From: Areca catechu
Taxonomy: Eukaryota; Streptophyta; Magnoliopsida; Arecales; Arecaceae
Length of the DNA: 64,000 bases
Assembly: GCA_021397845.1 (NCBI GenBank)
Contig: CM038048.1
Coordinates: 36,702,727 to 36,766,726 of the forward strand
Direction of reading: 5' to 3'
In this document: one piece after another, positions 11,596 to 23,065 of the stretch
Numbering within the stretch: position 1 is the first letter of the stretch
Layout of the letters: each line of letters starts with the position of its first letter
Notes under the pieces: model-generated
Told to the model about the DNA's origin: nothing
What the model saw: the letters and a program-made list of their open reading frames with translations, nothing else
Databases searched by the model: none
Position numbers and translations under genes: made by a program

Positions 11596-13521
11596 CTAAT
11601 CCTCATCCTCATCCTCTTAAGATTCAATCTCAATCGGTCTAGTGTCAATGAAGGAACGAGTGTGGGGCCACATTGATCTGAGATCACGAAGACGGGTCCT
11701 GGTCAGTCGCGAAGGAGTATAACGACCACGTCCTCTATGTCGAACATATGTCCTACCTCTAGCTGAAGCAGAAGAGGAGAGGCTATGTCAATAGCTGGAA
11801 TAGAGCATATCGGAGTGATAGTCTATATAACTATTGATGTGGTGTATGATCAAATGATGGTCTGGAATCAAGATAATGAAAGCCAGGTGTGTAAAAACCT
11901 AGCTCTCAGATAAGAGAGGATGTATGAACTAGAGGTGTATCAACTACAAGTGAATCAAAAATCGGTGTATCAGTAGAAGAAATGATAGGTGTATCAACGA
12001 TAGGCATATCAGCTAAAGAATCAATAGGTGTATCTGTAATCGGTGAGTCAACAGTAAGAGTATTAATGATGGGGATATCAATGATAGGTGAATCAATAAT
12101 AGGTGAAAGAATAGGTATAGCAGTATGATCATCAGATCTAGATGGTGAAGAGGACAGAACAGGAGTCTGAATGGGTAAACTAGAGGGATCTTTAATGGGA
12201 CTCCTAGGCAAGTCTACTATCACCTCTGCTGCTGGCTCTGACATCAAGTTTGGAAAGTCGAAACCATCAAAGTTAGTCTCCTCATCATCATCATCACTAT
12301 CATCCATGACTGGTGATGGGGCAGGTGGAGCTGGATTTGGAACACTCTGAGAAGAGAGTATGGATAGTGTAGATAAAATAGCAGAGATTCCATCACTCAA
12401 TCCTCTATGGCTATCTCTCGTCTCCATAATAAAGTAGTCAAGTCGCTGTTGAACAATCAAGATATCTGTCTCTATACGACTGACTCTATCCATCAAACTC
12501 TCTGAAACTCCTAGAGAATATGATTAAGCTGGCTAAGGCTGAGGCTATGTAGATAGCTTAGACTGAGAGTAGACTCTGGCTACGTTGCTGGCTCAGGCTA
12601 AATCTCTGGAAGAGGTGCCTTGTCGGAGAATATATGCTCCTCCTCAGCAACATCCTCATCTCTATCATCAGCCTGTCCAGATACTCTGCATCTCCACTGG
12701 CCTCTGAATAGCTGATATCCCATATGATGTAATGATTTGATGTCATAGACATCAGTATGTAGAAGCATCTAGAAGGGCTCATCATCAAAGCTCATAGCAT
12801 ACTCTCTAAATAGCAGTGTCAATCCCATCTCGTAAGGTAAGCAAAGTCTCTGACTGGTCGAAGCCTCCATTTTCTGATGTATCATGAGCACCGGAAGGCA
12901 GACAGGTGTATGCTGTACCAAAGAGACCATGACGAGCAGCTCTCTCTCTATGATAAAATCAAAATGGCCAGTCTTCGGTAGAAGAATCCGAGCGATAATA
13001 TGATATAGAAGTCTCATCTCAATAGAGAGTCAGGATGTAGGAATAGTGGTTCCCTCATGCAAAATATCTGACTCAAATATGCACTGGAGTCCACTCACTC
13101 TATCAATCAAACTATCAACTATTGAACCAGTTATAGGAATATCCCATACCCCGCTGAATATCTCTAAAGTCACGAGGATATCTCTGCCTTTGACTTGAGC
13201 TAGCCAACCATCACTCCCATTGGCTAAAGATTTGTAGAACTCTCGTATGAGCCCAGAATAGTATCTCTCACTCAGAGAACAGAATGATGTCAGACCAGCA
13301 TCTCTAATCCATTGACCTATCCAGAAATGCTGCTGGTCGACAAAATCAAAATCCACATGGCATCCTCTGACAACCGTCTTCGAGCTCATCCGATTAGAAG
13401 TAGTGAATAGTGGTCGAATAGGTGGATCTAGAGCTCTAGCTTCATGTCTTGCTTTGGTTCTTCACTCTTCTTCCTGGATAGATGGCCAAGAAAGATGGAC
13501 AACCTACTTTCTGGGTCCCAT
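11596..13521 (-). pseudogene. Extra ORF downstream of pol in copia B (plant-transposon-protein-like)
   Basis: Not a standard copia protein. The minus-strand start ATG is at 13521-13519 (MGPRK, then a stop). After several stops or shifts the best stretch (13389-13030) reads RMSSKTVVRGCHVDFDF, FYKSLANGSDGW and GVWDIPITG, resembling the plant-specific domain often labelled putative plant transposon protein. Further pieces are 13017-12769 and 12788-12558. The C-terminal part, 12496-11906, starts with a helical segment and then becomes acidic with many D-x-P-I repeats. The frame would end near 11596. The same ORF occurs in copia C at 47864-49823 with the same ends, so it is inherited with the family. 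Sireviruses are known for an extra ORF in this place, sometimes called env-like; I see no signal peptide or clear membrane segment. Function unknown. Confidence 0.7.
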
Positions 13522-13974
13522 TCCTCTAAATCATGGATTGAACACTAAAAGGAGGGAACTAGAATTTCAACGACCCAAAACAAAAAATCCAAGGGAGAAA
13601 AGTAGAAAAACCGAACCAAAAGTTGTCCAGAACGGGAATTTGAGAGGGTTTTTGGCAAGATTTGGATGGAAACGGTGGTTGGAACTGTTCTAGGGCAAGT
13701 GTCGGCACTAATTTGAGAAGAAAATGCCAAAGAAAATTACTGAGATGGTCTTTATTCTCGATCTTCTACCGTTCATGTGTCGACTCATGACACAGGTCCA
13801 TGTATTGACACATGAAGGGGTCAACACATACAGGTGTTGATACAATAACTTAAAATCGAGAAATCTAGAAAATGATAGGTAGATCAAAATCACTGGAGAT
13901 TTAATGAAATTAAAGATAATTGAATTTGATTGATGTCAAATTTGATATTTTATTGGTCAAAGAGAGAAAAATTC
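13522..13974 (-). other. Spacer between pol and the downstream ORF of copia B
   Basis: No gene. Around 13775-13850 there is a cluster of GTGTCGACTCATG, TATTGACACATG and GTCAACACATAC-type motifs, related to the LTR motif array. Confidence 0.6.
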
Positions 13975-14120
13975 TCAATCAAAAGGATTAATGATCCCGA
14001 GTTCTCTTCTAATCATACTGAATCGATCTTCTCGGAGAGGTTTAGTCAAAATATCAGCTAATTGCAATTCGATACAAAAAATTTAAGCACAACATCATTA
14101 TTTTCAACATGATCTCTAAA
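13975..14120 (-). pseudogene. C-terminal end of copia B pol (cut off by G1)
   Basis: Minus strand reads QLADILTKPLREDRFSM, IRRELGIINPFD and then the pol stop at 13977-13975. This is the usual copia polyprotein end. The preceding RNase H codons continue at 23060-23005 and then from 24726, after G1 and the solo LTR. Confidence 0.85.
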
Positions 14121-14125
14121 AAAAT

Positions 14126-15546
14126 TGGTGCAGACACCAGAATAAGGCAGAGGCTTCTCAACCCTCTGTGGATCACTTAAATGACATTCGAGTCCACTGT
14201 AATAAAGCTTAGTCAAGCTGAGTTGTTTTATGTGAGTCATGTATTAGTCAGCTAATGTTGAGCTAGTTCAGTCAAGTGTTAGTCAGCTCATGTCGAGCTA
14301 ATTTTATTTTTTTGAGTCCTGTCCAAGCATATTGAAGACTCAAGACCACATCATACAAGTGAAGACCAAGTCCAACCTGATTGAAGACATGGAAGTTGAG
14401 CCCAAATCCAACCCAGCTTGAAGATTTGAAGACCCTAGGAGGAAAATTCAGAAAATCTTGATTCCTTACAGATGTCCAGATTCCCTTCTAGATGCCAGAA
14501 TATATTCATAGACCAGGGCATCCATGATTCCAGAGGTCCACCTGCATCCTAGCCCAAAGAAATCAAGCCCAGACGCCAAGCCCAAGCTCCTAAGAAGCAA
14601 GATACCAAGGAATATTCCTGCTACCTGGCTACCAGGCCACCCCAGCTTCCAAAGGCCCAAGCCCATGCACCCAAGCCCCTTTGGGCTGGCCTCTTGCTGA
14701 TCATAGAAGCCCATCACGCCCCCCTAGGCATCCTTGGAGTGTTGACCAAGTCAAGAGAATTTTTAGGGATTTTTTCTACCTAATGTTTCCTTATTTTCTA
14801 GCTAGGGTTTGAGTAGGAGTAGGATTCTTATGTAAAGACTAATGTATCCTTACTTGGAGCCCAAGACTAAGGGTCTATTTAAAGGACCCTAGTCTCTTCT
14901 ATGAGGATTGATTTTGATCTCTGAAATAAACATTGAGTTCTTCTATTGCTTTGAGTGTTACCCTACTGTGTGCATAAAGGGGTGTGAGAGTCTTCTTCTT
15001 CCCGGTGCTGCAACCATCATCTTGCCGCCAGCCAATCCTTCGGAGCCTTGGCTGCCCACTCCAAAATTCCTTTTTTCTTTGCTATTTTCCTTTATTTTCT
15101 TGATCTCCTCTGAGTTTCTTAACCCCTGACAGGTCGTTTGCAGGTCCCCGAGTTCCCACGAATCTAATGACTCCAGCCAAGCCTCAATCGGACCACCGAG
15201 CAGAAAGCCGGGTATCCGCGGGTCTTTGGCTCGGTTTTCCAGGATACATCCATCGAGAAACGAGAGATCCCTTAGCTGCGATCTTCATCGAGTACTTTAG
15301 ATATTGTCAGGTACACCCCCTCTACCTCCAGTCTTTATATTGTAGGAGAACTTGCCCTAACCGAGGCTTCTCAGCCCCGGTGATCCTTCTTTAATACTTT
15401 TCTAGGTTCTAATCTGCATGCTTGGCTTCTAAAAAATTCATACAAAATTCTCTACAATTAATTTTGATTTGAAATTTAGTAATTAATCAACTAAACCCAC
15501 ATATAAAACATACAAAAAGAATTGCATGCATATTAGTCCCGCATCA
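14126..15546 (+). repeat. 5' LTR of G1 (1421 bp)
   Basis: Begins TGGTGCAGACACC and ends CCCGCATCA just before the PBS. It is nearly the same as 21559-22999. A TATA-like TATTTAAA at 14876-14883 precedes GGACCCTAG. Confidence 0.9.
14876..14883 (+). promoter_or_regulatory. TATA-like box in G1 LTR
   Basis: TATTTAAA in the context GGTCTATTTAAAGGACC. It is conserved in the 3' LTR near 22330 and replaced by TATTTATA in the related G3 LTRs. Confidence 0.45.
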
Positions 15547-15548
15547 TT

Positions 15549-15560
15549 TGGTATCAGAGC
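15549..15560 (+). promoter_or_regulatory. Primer binding site of G1 (initiator tRNA-Met)
   Basis: TGGTATCAGAGC, two bases after the 5' LTR. Confidence 0.9.
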
Positions 15561-16438
15561 TTAGATTAGGGCTTGTTTTCTGTAATTTTTTAGTCTGTAT
15601 ATGCTCTGTTAATTCAGTTATTTCTCCATGTCTTAAACTCCAAGAATTCTGAAATCTATTTTTCTGAATTAATCATAATTCAAAGTACTTTCTAGAATTT
15701 TTTCAAATTTTATTTCGGTCTATAAATTTTCTTCAAGCTGAAATACAACCTGCAAATTTTTGGCTCTAATTTTTTTTCAGCAAGACAAGTTTGGACGTTT
15801 TAGGGTTTTGCTTAGTATCCTTTTGCATATCTTTTAATTTTAGTATATTTCCTGCATATTAGGCCATAATTTGCATGTTTTCTTCTATTTAAGAAAATAC
15901 CAAGATATATATATAATAAAAAATTACATATTCTCCAAAAATACTAAAAACATCTAAATCCTAATTTGCATCCTCATATACTTGCCATCATTGCATAATT
16001 TAGTTTAAGGGCACTCTCTTTATGCCAGATAAGGGAAGGAGGTCATTACCTTTCCTTAGCCCAAAACCACCTCCCTTTCATTTGGTCCCAAGCCTAACTT
16101 AAAATCGATTAGACTTAATTTGCCCTAGTGGGCTAGGGACACCAACTGGTCGGGTCCGGGCTATGTGTCAGATCACTATGTCAAGCTAACCTGTGTGTGC
16201 CTTGTGCTTGGTGTCTAGAATGGTGGTTCAGGGATTCAATCTCGAAGGGCTTGTGTGCTGGTTCGCCTACCTGGCCAATCTCTGATTGGTGTCTAGGATT
16301 GGCAATCAGGGACCTAACACTCCCCTTACACCTGCCTAGCTGAGTATAGGGTTACTATAGGCTAGTTTGCCACCCTGATTGAGCCCTTTGTTTGGACTCT
16401 AGGTCTAGTCAACAGTAGTCGGTCTGATCGAGTCTTGC
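15561..16438 (+). other. Untranslated leader of G1
   Basis: AT-rich, then a segment (16080-16430) shared in reverse orientation with the G2 leader near 62490-62840. No reading frame supported. Confidence 0.65.
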
Positions 16439-17812
16439 ATGAGCACTAGATCAGGGGTTTCATATCACCCACCTCCTTCACAAATGTCTGAACCCATGGA
16501 AAATTTGCAAGCCCAAATGAAAGCACTCACTGAGCAACTAACCCAATCCATGGCCCAAATGGCTACACAAATAACTACCCTGTTGACTACCCAGTTAACT
16601 CAGTCTGGTACCCAAACCAACAATAGAATTGACCATCTTGCCAATAGGTTTGACCAGTTAGAAGGCCGTGTAGGGACCATAGAAAGAACCCATGGGTCAT
16701 AGTCTGAGCCAGATCCTGAGTCCCCTCAATCTAGGAGGATCCCAAACCCTAATCCATACCATGAGGTCGAACCTAGGAGAGCCCCTCATCCTGACCCATA
16801 CTATAATCCTCAACCTAGGAGGACCCCAAACCCTGATCCATACCATGAGGTCGAACCTAGGAGAGCCCCTCATCCTGACCCATACTACAATCCTCAACCT
16901 AGGAGGACCCCAAACCCTGATCCATACCGAGAGGTTGAACTTAGGAGAGCCCCTCAGCCTGACCCATACTATAATCCTGAGCCTAGGAGGATCCCAAACC
17001 CTGATCCATATCTTGAGGCTGAACCTAGAAGAGACCATCGTCCTGACCCAATCCCTGAGGTTTGTCCTAGAAGGCCCAATCAAGATTTTGTAGACCAGGA
17101 GGACCAATCCTATAGACATGTTAAGCTTGATGCCCCAACTTTTGATGGTTGTCTAGATCCTAAGGTCTATATAGATTGGGAGGGAGAGATGGATCAATAT
17201 TTTGAGTGGTATGATATGATGGAGGAGCGTAAATTTAGGTTTGCTAAGATGAAGTTGGTTCGGGAAGCCAGGTTACATTGGGCTAGTGTTGAGAGAACCC
17301 TTAGTCTAAGAGGGCGTGATCCTATAACCACATGGTGGGCCATGAAGGGTAAGCTTAGGATAAGATATGTTCTAGCTTCATATCGTAGTGGGTTACTAGA
17401 TCAATGGCGATGATTTAATCAGGGTAACAGGAGTATAGATGAGTACATTGCAAAATTTGATGAGTATTCCATGCGATGTGATTTGAGGGAGTCTGAGGAT
17501 GTTGTCTTATCTAGGTTTAGAGCTGGACTGAGAGATGACATTAAGAAAGAGCTCTATATGAGAGAGGTTAGAGACCTGGACCATGCTTACCAGATTGCTA
17601 GGGATCATGAGCATTTTCATAGAGGACCCGTTTACCATAGACCTGAGCCCACTAGATACCCTAGTCAGTATCTAGGAGCTAGCCAACCCAATCAGAGTCG
17701 GCCCATGCCCAGCCGACCTAGCCCGAGTCGACCCAGTCCTAGTCGGCCAGGCCCGAATCGACCTAGTCCTAGTCAGTCATGCCCGAGTCGACCCAGCCTA
17801 GTAATCCTTTGA
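16439..17812 (+). pseudogene. G1 Gag
   Basis: Gag builds the particle. The start at 16439 gives MSTRSGVSYHPP, matching MSTRNGVPYQP of G2, which supports it. Residues 1-85 are glutamine-rich and probably coiled coil, ending RIDHLANRFDQLEGR. Then come a stop (16700-16702), a four-unit 28-residue proline-arginine repeat (16730-17065) and the capsid core with LDAPTFDG, WEGEMDQYFEWYDMMEERK and, after a second stop at 17411, RFRAGLRDDIKKELYMREV. A serine-proline-arginine linker (17690-17800) follows. The zinc knuckle lies in another frame in the next entry, so there is a frameshift near 17800; G2 has all of this in one frame, so the shift is damage. Confidence 0.85.
16730..17065 (+). repeat. Four 84-bp tandem units inside G1 gag
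   Basis: Units start at 16730, 16814, 16898 and 16982, each with CTAGGAGGA and CCAAACCC. The period of 84 bp equals 28 codons, so the reading frame is kept. Encoded units alternate PRR-x-PNPDPY and PRRAPHPDPYYNP. The last unit is more diverged. G2 has a single related PHPHQEPRRPLYRDPEPN segment. Confidence 0.9.
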
Positions 17813-18890
17813 CCCGTAAGGATGATCGAGGAAAATCTATAGAGGTCAATAAGAGTTACACTCCCCAGAAGACCTGTTTTAGATGTAATAAACCAGGCCA
17901 CTTTATGAGCCAATGTCCAATTAGTTCCTTACACCTAGGTGAACTGCAGGAAGAAGAGCCTGAATCCGTAGTCGAACCTGAGGGAGAAGTTTATGAGGCT
18001 GATGATCAGTTAATAGATGAATATCAAGGTGAGGAGGAGGAACCTGAGTCTAAGAACCAATTAGGAGTGGTTAGGTGCATTTTAGCCCAAACCCCAGTTA
18101 AGGAAGATTGGCATAGGACTAGCATCCTACAGACTTTTGTTAAGGTAAGGGGTAAGGTTCTTAAGATCATCATAGATAGTGGGAGTTGTGTCAATGCCAT
18201 CTCTGCCAAGACAATTAAATCTTTAGGGTTGATCACAGTTCCCTATCCTAGCCCGTACAAAGTTTCTTGGGTAGATTCCACCTCCTTCCAGATTCAAGTT
18301 AGGTGCCAAATCTTAATTAGATTGCAGACCTATGAGGAAAAGATTTGGTGTGATGTCATCCCCATGGAAGTAAGTAGTATCATTCTAGGTCGACCTTGGC
18401 TTTTTGATCATGATGCAACCCTGTATGGTCGAACCAATGTTTATGCTTTTAACTACAATGGGAATAAGTTTGTTATCAATCCAGCTCCCCCTAGGGACCC
18501 AGTTAAGAGGGGTTCTAGTAGCCTTAAGGATAAGAAACCTGGAGATAACCTGATTAAGGCTAGGGAGTTAGAAAAGGAGATTGTTGAGGGTAACCCTATT
18601 TGGATCTTGACCTCCAAGGAAATACTCGAACCAACCCAAAAGGAACACCCTAAAGAAATTGTTGAAGCTCTGAAAGAATTTGAGGATGTCTTCCTTGAGG
18701 ATTTACTTGAACAACTACCACCCCTTAGAGATATCCAGCATGCAATAGACTTAGTTCCAAGAGCCACTTTACCAAACCTTCCTCACTATAGACTGAATCC
18801 CAGTGAACATCAAGAATTATAGAAACAAGTGGGAGAATTGCTTAGGAAGGGTTTCATTAGGGAGAGCCTGAGTCCATGTGCAGTCCCTGT
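17779..18890 (+). pseudogene. G1 zinc knuckle, protease and RT start
   Basis: The open frame 17779-18822 has one knuckle, CFRCNKPGHFMSQC (17875-17916), then an acidic stretch EVYEADDQLIDEYQGEEEE, and the aspartic protease with IIIDSGSCVNAIS; the catalytic aspartate codon is at 18175-18177. SSIILGRPWLFDHDA follows, typical of gypsy protease ends. RT begins LPHYRLNPSEHQEL, a stop at 18820, then KQVGELLRKGFIRESLSPCAV before the frame changes near 18890. Protease cleaves the polyprotein in the particle. Confidence 0.85.
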
Positions 18891-20060
18891 TCTACGACCC
18901 TTAAGAAAGATGGTACCTGGAGGATGTGTGTAGATAGTAGAGCTATCAACAAGATAACTGTGACGTATAGGTTTCCCATCCCCCGATTGGATGATATATT
19001 AGACATGATGGCTGGAGCCAGAGTTTTCTCTAAGATAGACCTTAAGAGCGGCTATCATCAGGTTAGGATTAGACCTGGGGATAAGTGGAAAACTGCTTTC
19101 AAGACTAAAGATGGCCTATTTGAGTGGGTTGTAATGCCTTTCGGACTTTCAAATGCACCAAGTACTTTTATGAGGATTATGACCCAGGTCCTGAAAGAGT
19201 TTACAGGGAAATTCATTGTGGTCTACTTTGATGATATTCTGATTTATAGCAGGACCAAGAAGGACCACCTTAGTCATCTAGGACAAGTATGCCAGACCCT
19301 TAGGGAGAATAGCCTCTATGCTAACTTTAAGAAGTGTGATTTCATGACACATAGGGTTATCTTTCTAGATTTTGTTGTCACCCATGAGAGAGTTTCTACA
19401 GATCCTGAAAAGGTTAGGGCAATTGTTGAGCGGCCTACACCCTCTAGTGTCCACGATGTGTGTAGTTTCCATGGCCTAGCAACCTTTTACAAGAGATTTA
19501 TTAGGGGTTTTAGTACAGTCGTCGCACCTATCACTGATTGCATTAGGAATGGTACATTTGAGTGGACCAAAGCAGCTGATAAGGCCTTCCTAGAGCTTAA
19601 GGATAAGATGACCCATGCACCCACTCTTAGATTACCTGATTTTACTAAGGTGTTTGAGATCGCTTGTGATGCCTCGGGAGTAGGAATAGGTGGGGTACCA
19701 AGTCAAGAGAATCACCCTGTACCCTTCTTTAGTGAGAAACTGAATGAGGCTAAACTTAAGTACTCTACCTATGACAAGGAATTTTATACGGTAGTCCAGG
19801 CCCTTAGATATTGGAGATATTACATACTACCGTAGGAGTTTATCTTATTTTCTGACCATGAGTCACTCCGATTCCTAAACTCCCAAAAGAAACTGAACCC
19901 ACGGCACGGTAAATGGATTGAGTACATTCATGCTTACACTTTTGTCCTGAAGCACCGTACCGGCACTGAACATAAGGTAGCAGATGCCCTGAGCCGTAGA
20001 TCTCTACTGTTAGGATCAGTTAGCACACAAGTCATAGGGTTTGATAAGTTAAAAGATGAA
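18876..20060 (+). pseudogene. G1 reverse transcriptase and RNase H
   Basis: Open 18876-19835. RT motifs in order: KKDGTWRMCVDSRAINKIT, FPIPRLDDIL, FSKIDLKSGYHQVRI, MPFGLSNAPSTF and the active site VYFDDILIYS, with YFDD at 19224-19235 intact. RNase H follows with FEIACDASGVGIGG, EFYTVVQALRYWR and, after a stop at 19833-19835, LFSDHESLRFLN and KVADALSRRS. The catalytic aspartates look present. Only stops prevent it from being functional. Confidence 0.9.
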
Positions 20061-21540
20061 TATGAAACCTGCCCAGACTTTGGAGACATTTACCAGACCC
20101 TCAGGCTAGGACCATCCAGTACCCATAGTGAGTATACCTTTCAGGATGGCTACCTTTTCCAGAATAATCGACTCTGTATACCCAAAACTTCCCTTAGATA
20201 ATTCCTAATTTGGGGGACCCATGCTGGAGGTTTAGCTGGTCACTTTGGTAGAAATAAGACAATCTTAGCAATAGAGGACCAGTTCTTTTGGCCAGGATTG
20301 AAAAGGCACGTTGCACAGATTGTAGCCAGGTGTAGAACTTGTGCTGTTGCAAAACAGCAGAAGCAGAACACTGGTTTTTACACACCTTTACCAATGCCTG
20401 ATCGCCCTTGGCAGGACCTAAGTATGGACTTCGTGTTAGGATTACCTAAGACCCAGAAGAGACATGATTCTATCTTTGTAGTGGTCGATAGGTTCTTTAA
20501 GATGGCTCACTTCATCCCCTATTCCTAGACCTTTGATGCATCTAGAGTAGCCAAGCTTTTTTTAGATCATGTGGTTAAACTCCATGGCTTATCCAAGACC
20601 ATCATATCTGATAGGGATGTTAGGTTCACCAATTATTTCTCGAAGACCTTATGGCACCTATTAGGGACCAAGCATAAGTTTTCTACAGCCTACCACCCTC
20701 AAACAGATGGCCAAATTGAAGTGGTGAACCGTGGTTTAGGAAACCTCCTTAGATGCCTGGTAGGTGAACATGTTGGAACTTGGGATCTATTATTACCAAG
20801 AGCAGAGTTTGCCTACAATAGTTTAGTAAATAGGATAATGGGTAAGATTCCTTTTGAGATAGTCCATGGGTACCAGCCTAATCGCCCCATTGATCTAATC
20901 CTTTACCTATTCACGCACGAGTCTCAGAGTGTGCAGAGTCATTTGCACAGCATATTAGAGACTTGCATAAGGACATTAGCTAAAAGATAAACATAAGCAA
21001 TGAAACTTATAAAAAATTGGTTAATTCCTGAAGAAGGATCATGGAATTTGATGTAGGGGATTCTGTCATGATTAGGCTTAGGCCTGAGCGGTTCCCACCT
21101 GGGACCATTAAGAAGCTTCATGCTCATGGAGCTGGACCTTTTAAAGTGTTAAAGAAGGTTGGATCAAATGCCTATGTGTTAGACTTGCCTTCAGATATGG
21201 GCATTAGTTCTACCTTCAATATTATAGACCTGGTTGAGTATAGGGAACTGGCAATGATACCCAGTGAGGCTTTTGGACCTATCCCTTCTATTGAGAGTGA
21301 TCCTTACCCAGAGTGTCCACCAATTAATTGGCCTGAGAAAGGAGAATGGATCGAGCGTATCCTGGACGATCAAGCCATTATGACCCGGGGCCGCGGTTAT
21401 CAATGCTTCCTGGTCCGATGGCAAGGCCGGCCAGAGTCGGATGATTCGTGGATTTCTTGAGAGGACTTGTAACGCCTCAACCCAGACCTTCTCGAGAGAT
21501 ATATGAGCCACTCTGATCTTCACTCGACAGGGTCAAGTTC
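20061..21540 (+). pseudogene. G1 integrase with GPY/F region and chromodomain
   Basis: Integrase inserts the DNA copy; the chromodomain of chromoviruses is thought to steer it to particular chromatin. HHCC zinc part: HAGGLAGHFGRNKT to CRTCAVAK (20220-20350). Catalytic triad in SMDFVLGLPK, IISDRDVRF and QIEVVNRG. Stops lie at about 20200 and 20526-20528. A frame change near 20990 leads to open 21041-21460 with RLRPERFPPGTIKKLHAHG and GPFKVLKKVG (GPY/F), then the chromodomain ERILDDQAIMT, FLVRWQGRPESDDSWIS, a stop, and NPDLLERYMS. Reading continues into the 3' LTR. Confidence 0.88.
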
Positions 21541-21543
21541 CTC

Positions 21544-21558
21544 CTACCCCGGGAGAAT
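21544..21558 (+). promoter_or_regulatory. Polypurine tract region of G1
   Basis: CCCCGGGAGAAT just before the 3' LTR. The purine core GGGAGAA matches AGGAGAAT of G2 at the same place. Confidence 0.5.
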
Positions 21559-22999
21559 TGGTGCAAACACCAGAGGCACCAGAATAAGGCAGAGGCTTCT
21601 CAACCCTCTGTGGATCACTTAAATGACATTTGAGTCCACTGTAATAAAGCTTAGTCCAGCTGAGTTGTTTTATGTGAGTCCTGTATTAGTCAGCTCATGT
21701 TGAGCTAGTTCAGTCAAGTGTTAGTCAGCTCATGTCGAGCTAATTTTATTTTTTTGAGTCCTGTCCAAGCATATTGAAGACTCAAGACCACATCATACAA
21801 GTGAAGACCAAGTCCAACCTGATTGAAGACATGGAAGTTGAGCCCAAATCCAACCTAGCTTGAAGATTTGAAGACCCCAGGAGGAAAATTTAGAAAACCC
21901 TGATTCCTTGCATATGCCCTCCAGATGCCCAGTTTTCCTTCTAGATGCCAGAATATATTCATAGACCAGGGCATCCATGATTCTAGAGGTCCACCTGCAT
22001 CCTAGACCAACGAAATCAAGCCCAGGTGCCAAGCCCAAGCCCCTAAGAAGCAAGATACCAAGGAATATTCCTGCTACCTGGCTACCAGGCCACCCCAGCT
22101 TCCAGAGGCCCGAGCCCATGCACCCAAGCCCCTTTGGGGCAGTCCCTTGCTACTTTTAGAAGCCCAACACACCCCCCTATGCATCCTTGGAGTGTTGACA
22201 AAGTCAAGAGAATTTTTAGAGATTTTTTCTACCTAATGTTTCCTTATTTTTTAGTTAGGGTTTGAGTAGGAGTAGGATTCTTATGTAAAGACTAATGTAT
22301 CCTTACTTGGAGCCCAAGACTAAAGGTCTATTTAAAGGACCCTAGTCTCTTCTATGAGGATTGATTTTGATATATGAAATAAACCTTAAGTTCTTCTATT
22401 GCTTTGAGTGTTACCCTGCTGTGTGCATAATGGGGTGTGAGAGTTTTCTTCTTCCCAGTGCTGCAACCATCATCCTGCCGCCAGCCAATCCTCTAGAGCC
22501 TTGGCCGCCCACTCCAAAATTCCTTTCCCCTTTACTGTTTTCCTTTATTTTCTTGATCTCCTCTGAGTTTTCTAACCCCTGACAGGTCGTTTGTAGGTCC
22601 TCGAGTTTCCACGAATCCAACGACTCCAGCCAAGCCTCAATCGGACCACCGAGCAGAAAGCCGGGTATCCACGGGTCTTTGGCTCGGTTTTTCAGGCCGC
22701 ATCCATCGAGGAATGAGAGATCCCTTCACTGCAATCTTCACTGGGTGCTTTAGACATTGTCAGGTACATCCCCTCTACCTCCAGTCTTTATATTGTAGGA
22801 GAACTTGCGCTAACTGAGGCTTCTCAGTCCTGACGATCCTTCTTTAGTACTTTTCTAGGTTCTAATCTGCATGCTTGGCTTCTAAAAAATTCATACAAAA
22901 TTCCCTACAATTAATTTTGATTTTAAATTTGAGAATTAATCACCTAACCCCACATATAAAATATACAAAAAGAATTGCATGCATATTAGTCCCGCTTAA
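21559..22999 (+). repeat. 3' LTR of G1 (1441 bp)
   Basis: Very similar to the 5' LTR; differs by a short CACCAGAGG-type duplication at the start. Ends CCCGCTTAA where the 5' LTR has CCCGCATCA, so the terminal CA is mutated. Confidence 0.9.
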
Positions 23000-23004
23000 A
23001 AAAT

Positions 23005-23060
23005 GATGTCTAATTTCAATGTATTTACTTCTAGAATGTTGAATAGGATTTTTAGTTAAG
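23005..23060 (-). pseudogene. 56-bp sliver of copia B RNase H between two insertions
   Basis: GATGTCTAATTTCAATG through AGGATTTTTAGTTAAG matches copia C at about 50408-50462. It is what remains between G1 and the solo LTR. Confidence 0.85.
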
Positions 23061-23065
23061 CAAAT

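Larger units (their letters stand above)
14126..22999 (+). mobile_element. G1: chromodomain Ty3/gypsy retrotransposon nested in copia B
   Basis: Complete plus-strand chromovirus: 5' LTR 14126-15546, PBS 15549-15560, gag-pol 16439 to about 21540, 3' LTR 21559-22999. The TSD AAAAT is at 14121-14125 and 23000-23004. Pol order is protease, RT, RNase H, integrase, chromodomain, which defines Ty3/gypsy. The coding region has about six stops and three frameshifts, so it is inactive. By Gag and integrase wording it is closest to Galadriel/CRM-type chromoviruses; the clade is an inference. Confidence 0.9.

Noticed and set aside
14466..14717. ORFs with KLGWPGSQVAGIFLGILLL in G1 LTRs (also 21793-22119) and G3 LTR (42007-42198)
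   Set aside because: Shared only because the LTRs are homologous; antisense to the element in G1 and not consistently open.
16697..17119. 140-codon minus-strand ORF with VWIRVWGPPRLR repeats
   Set aside because: It is the antisense of the 84-bp repeats in G1 gag; the repeat period of 28 codons keeps several frames open on both strands.
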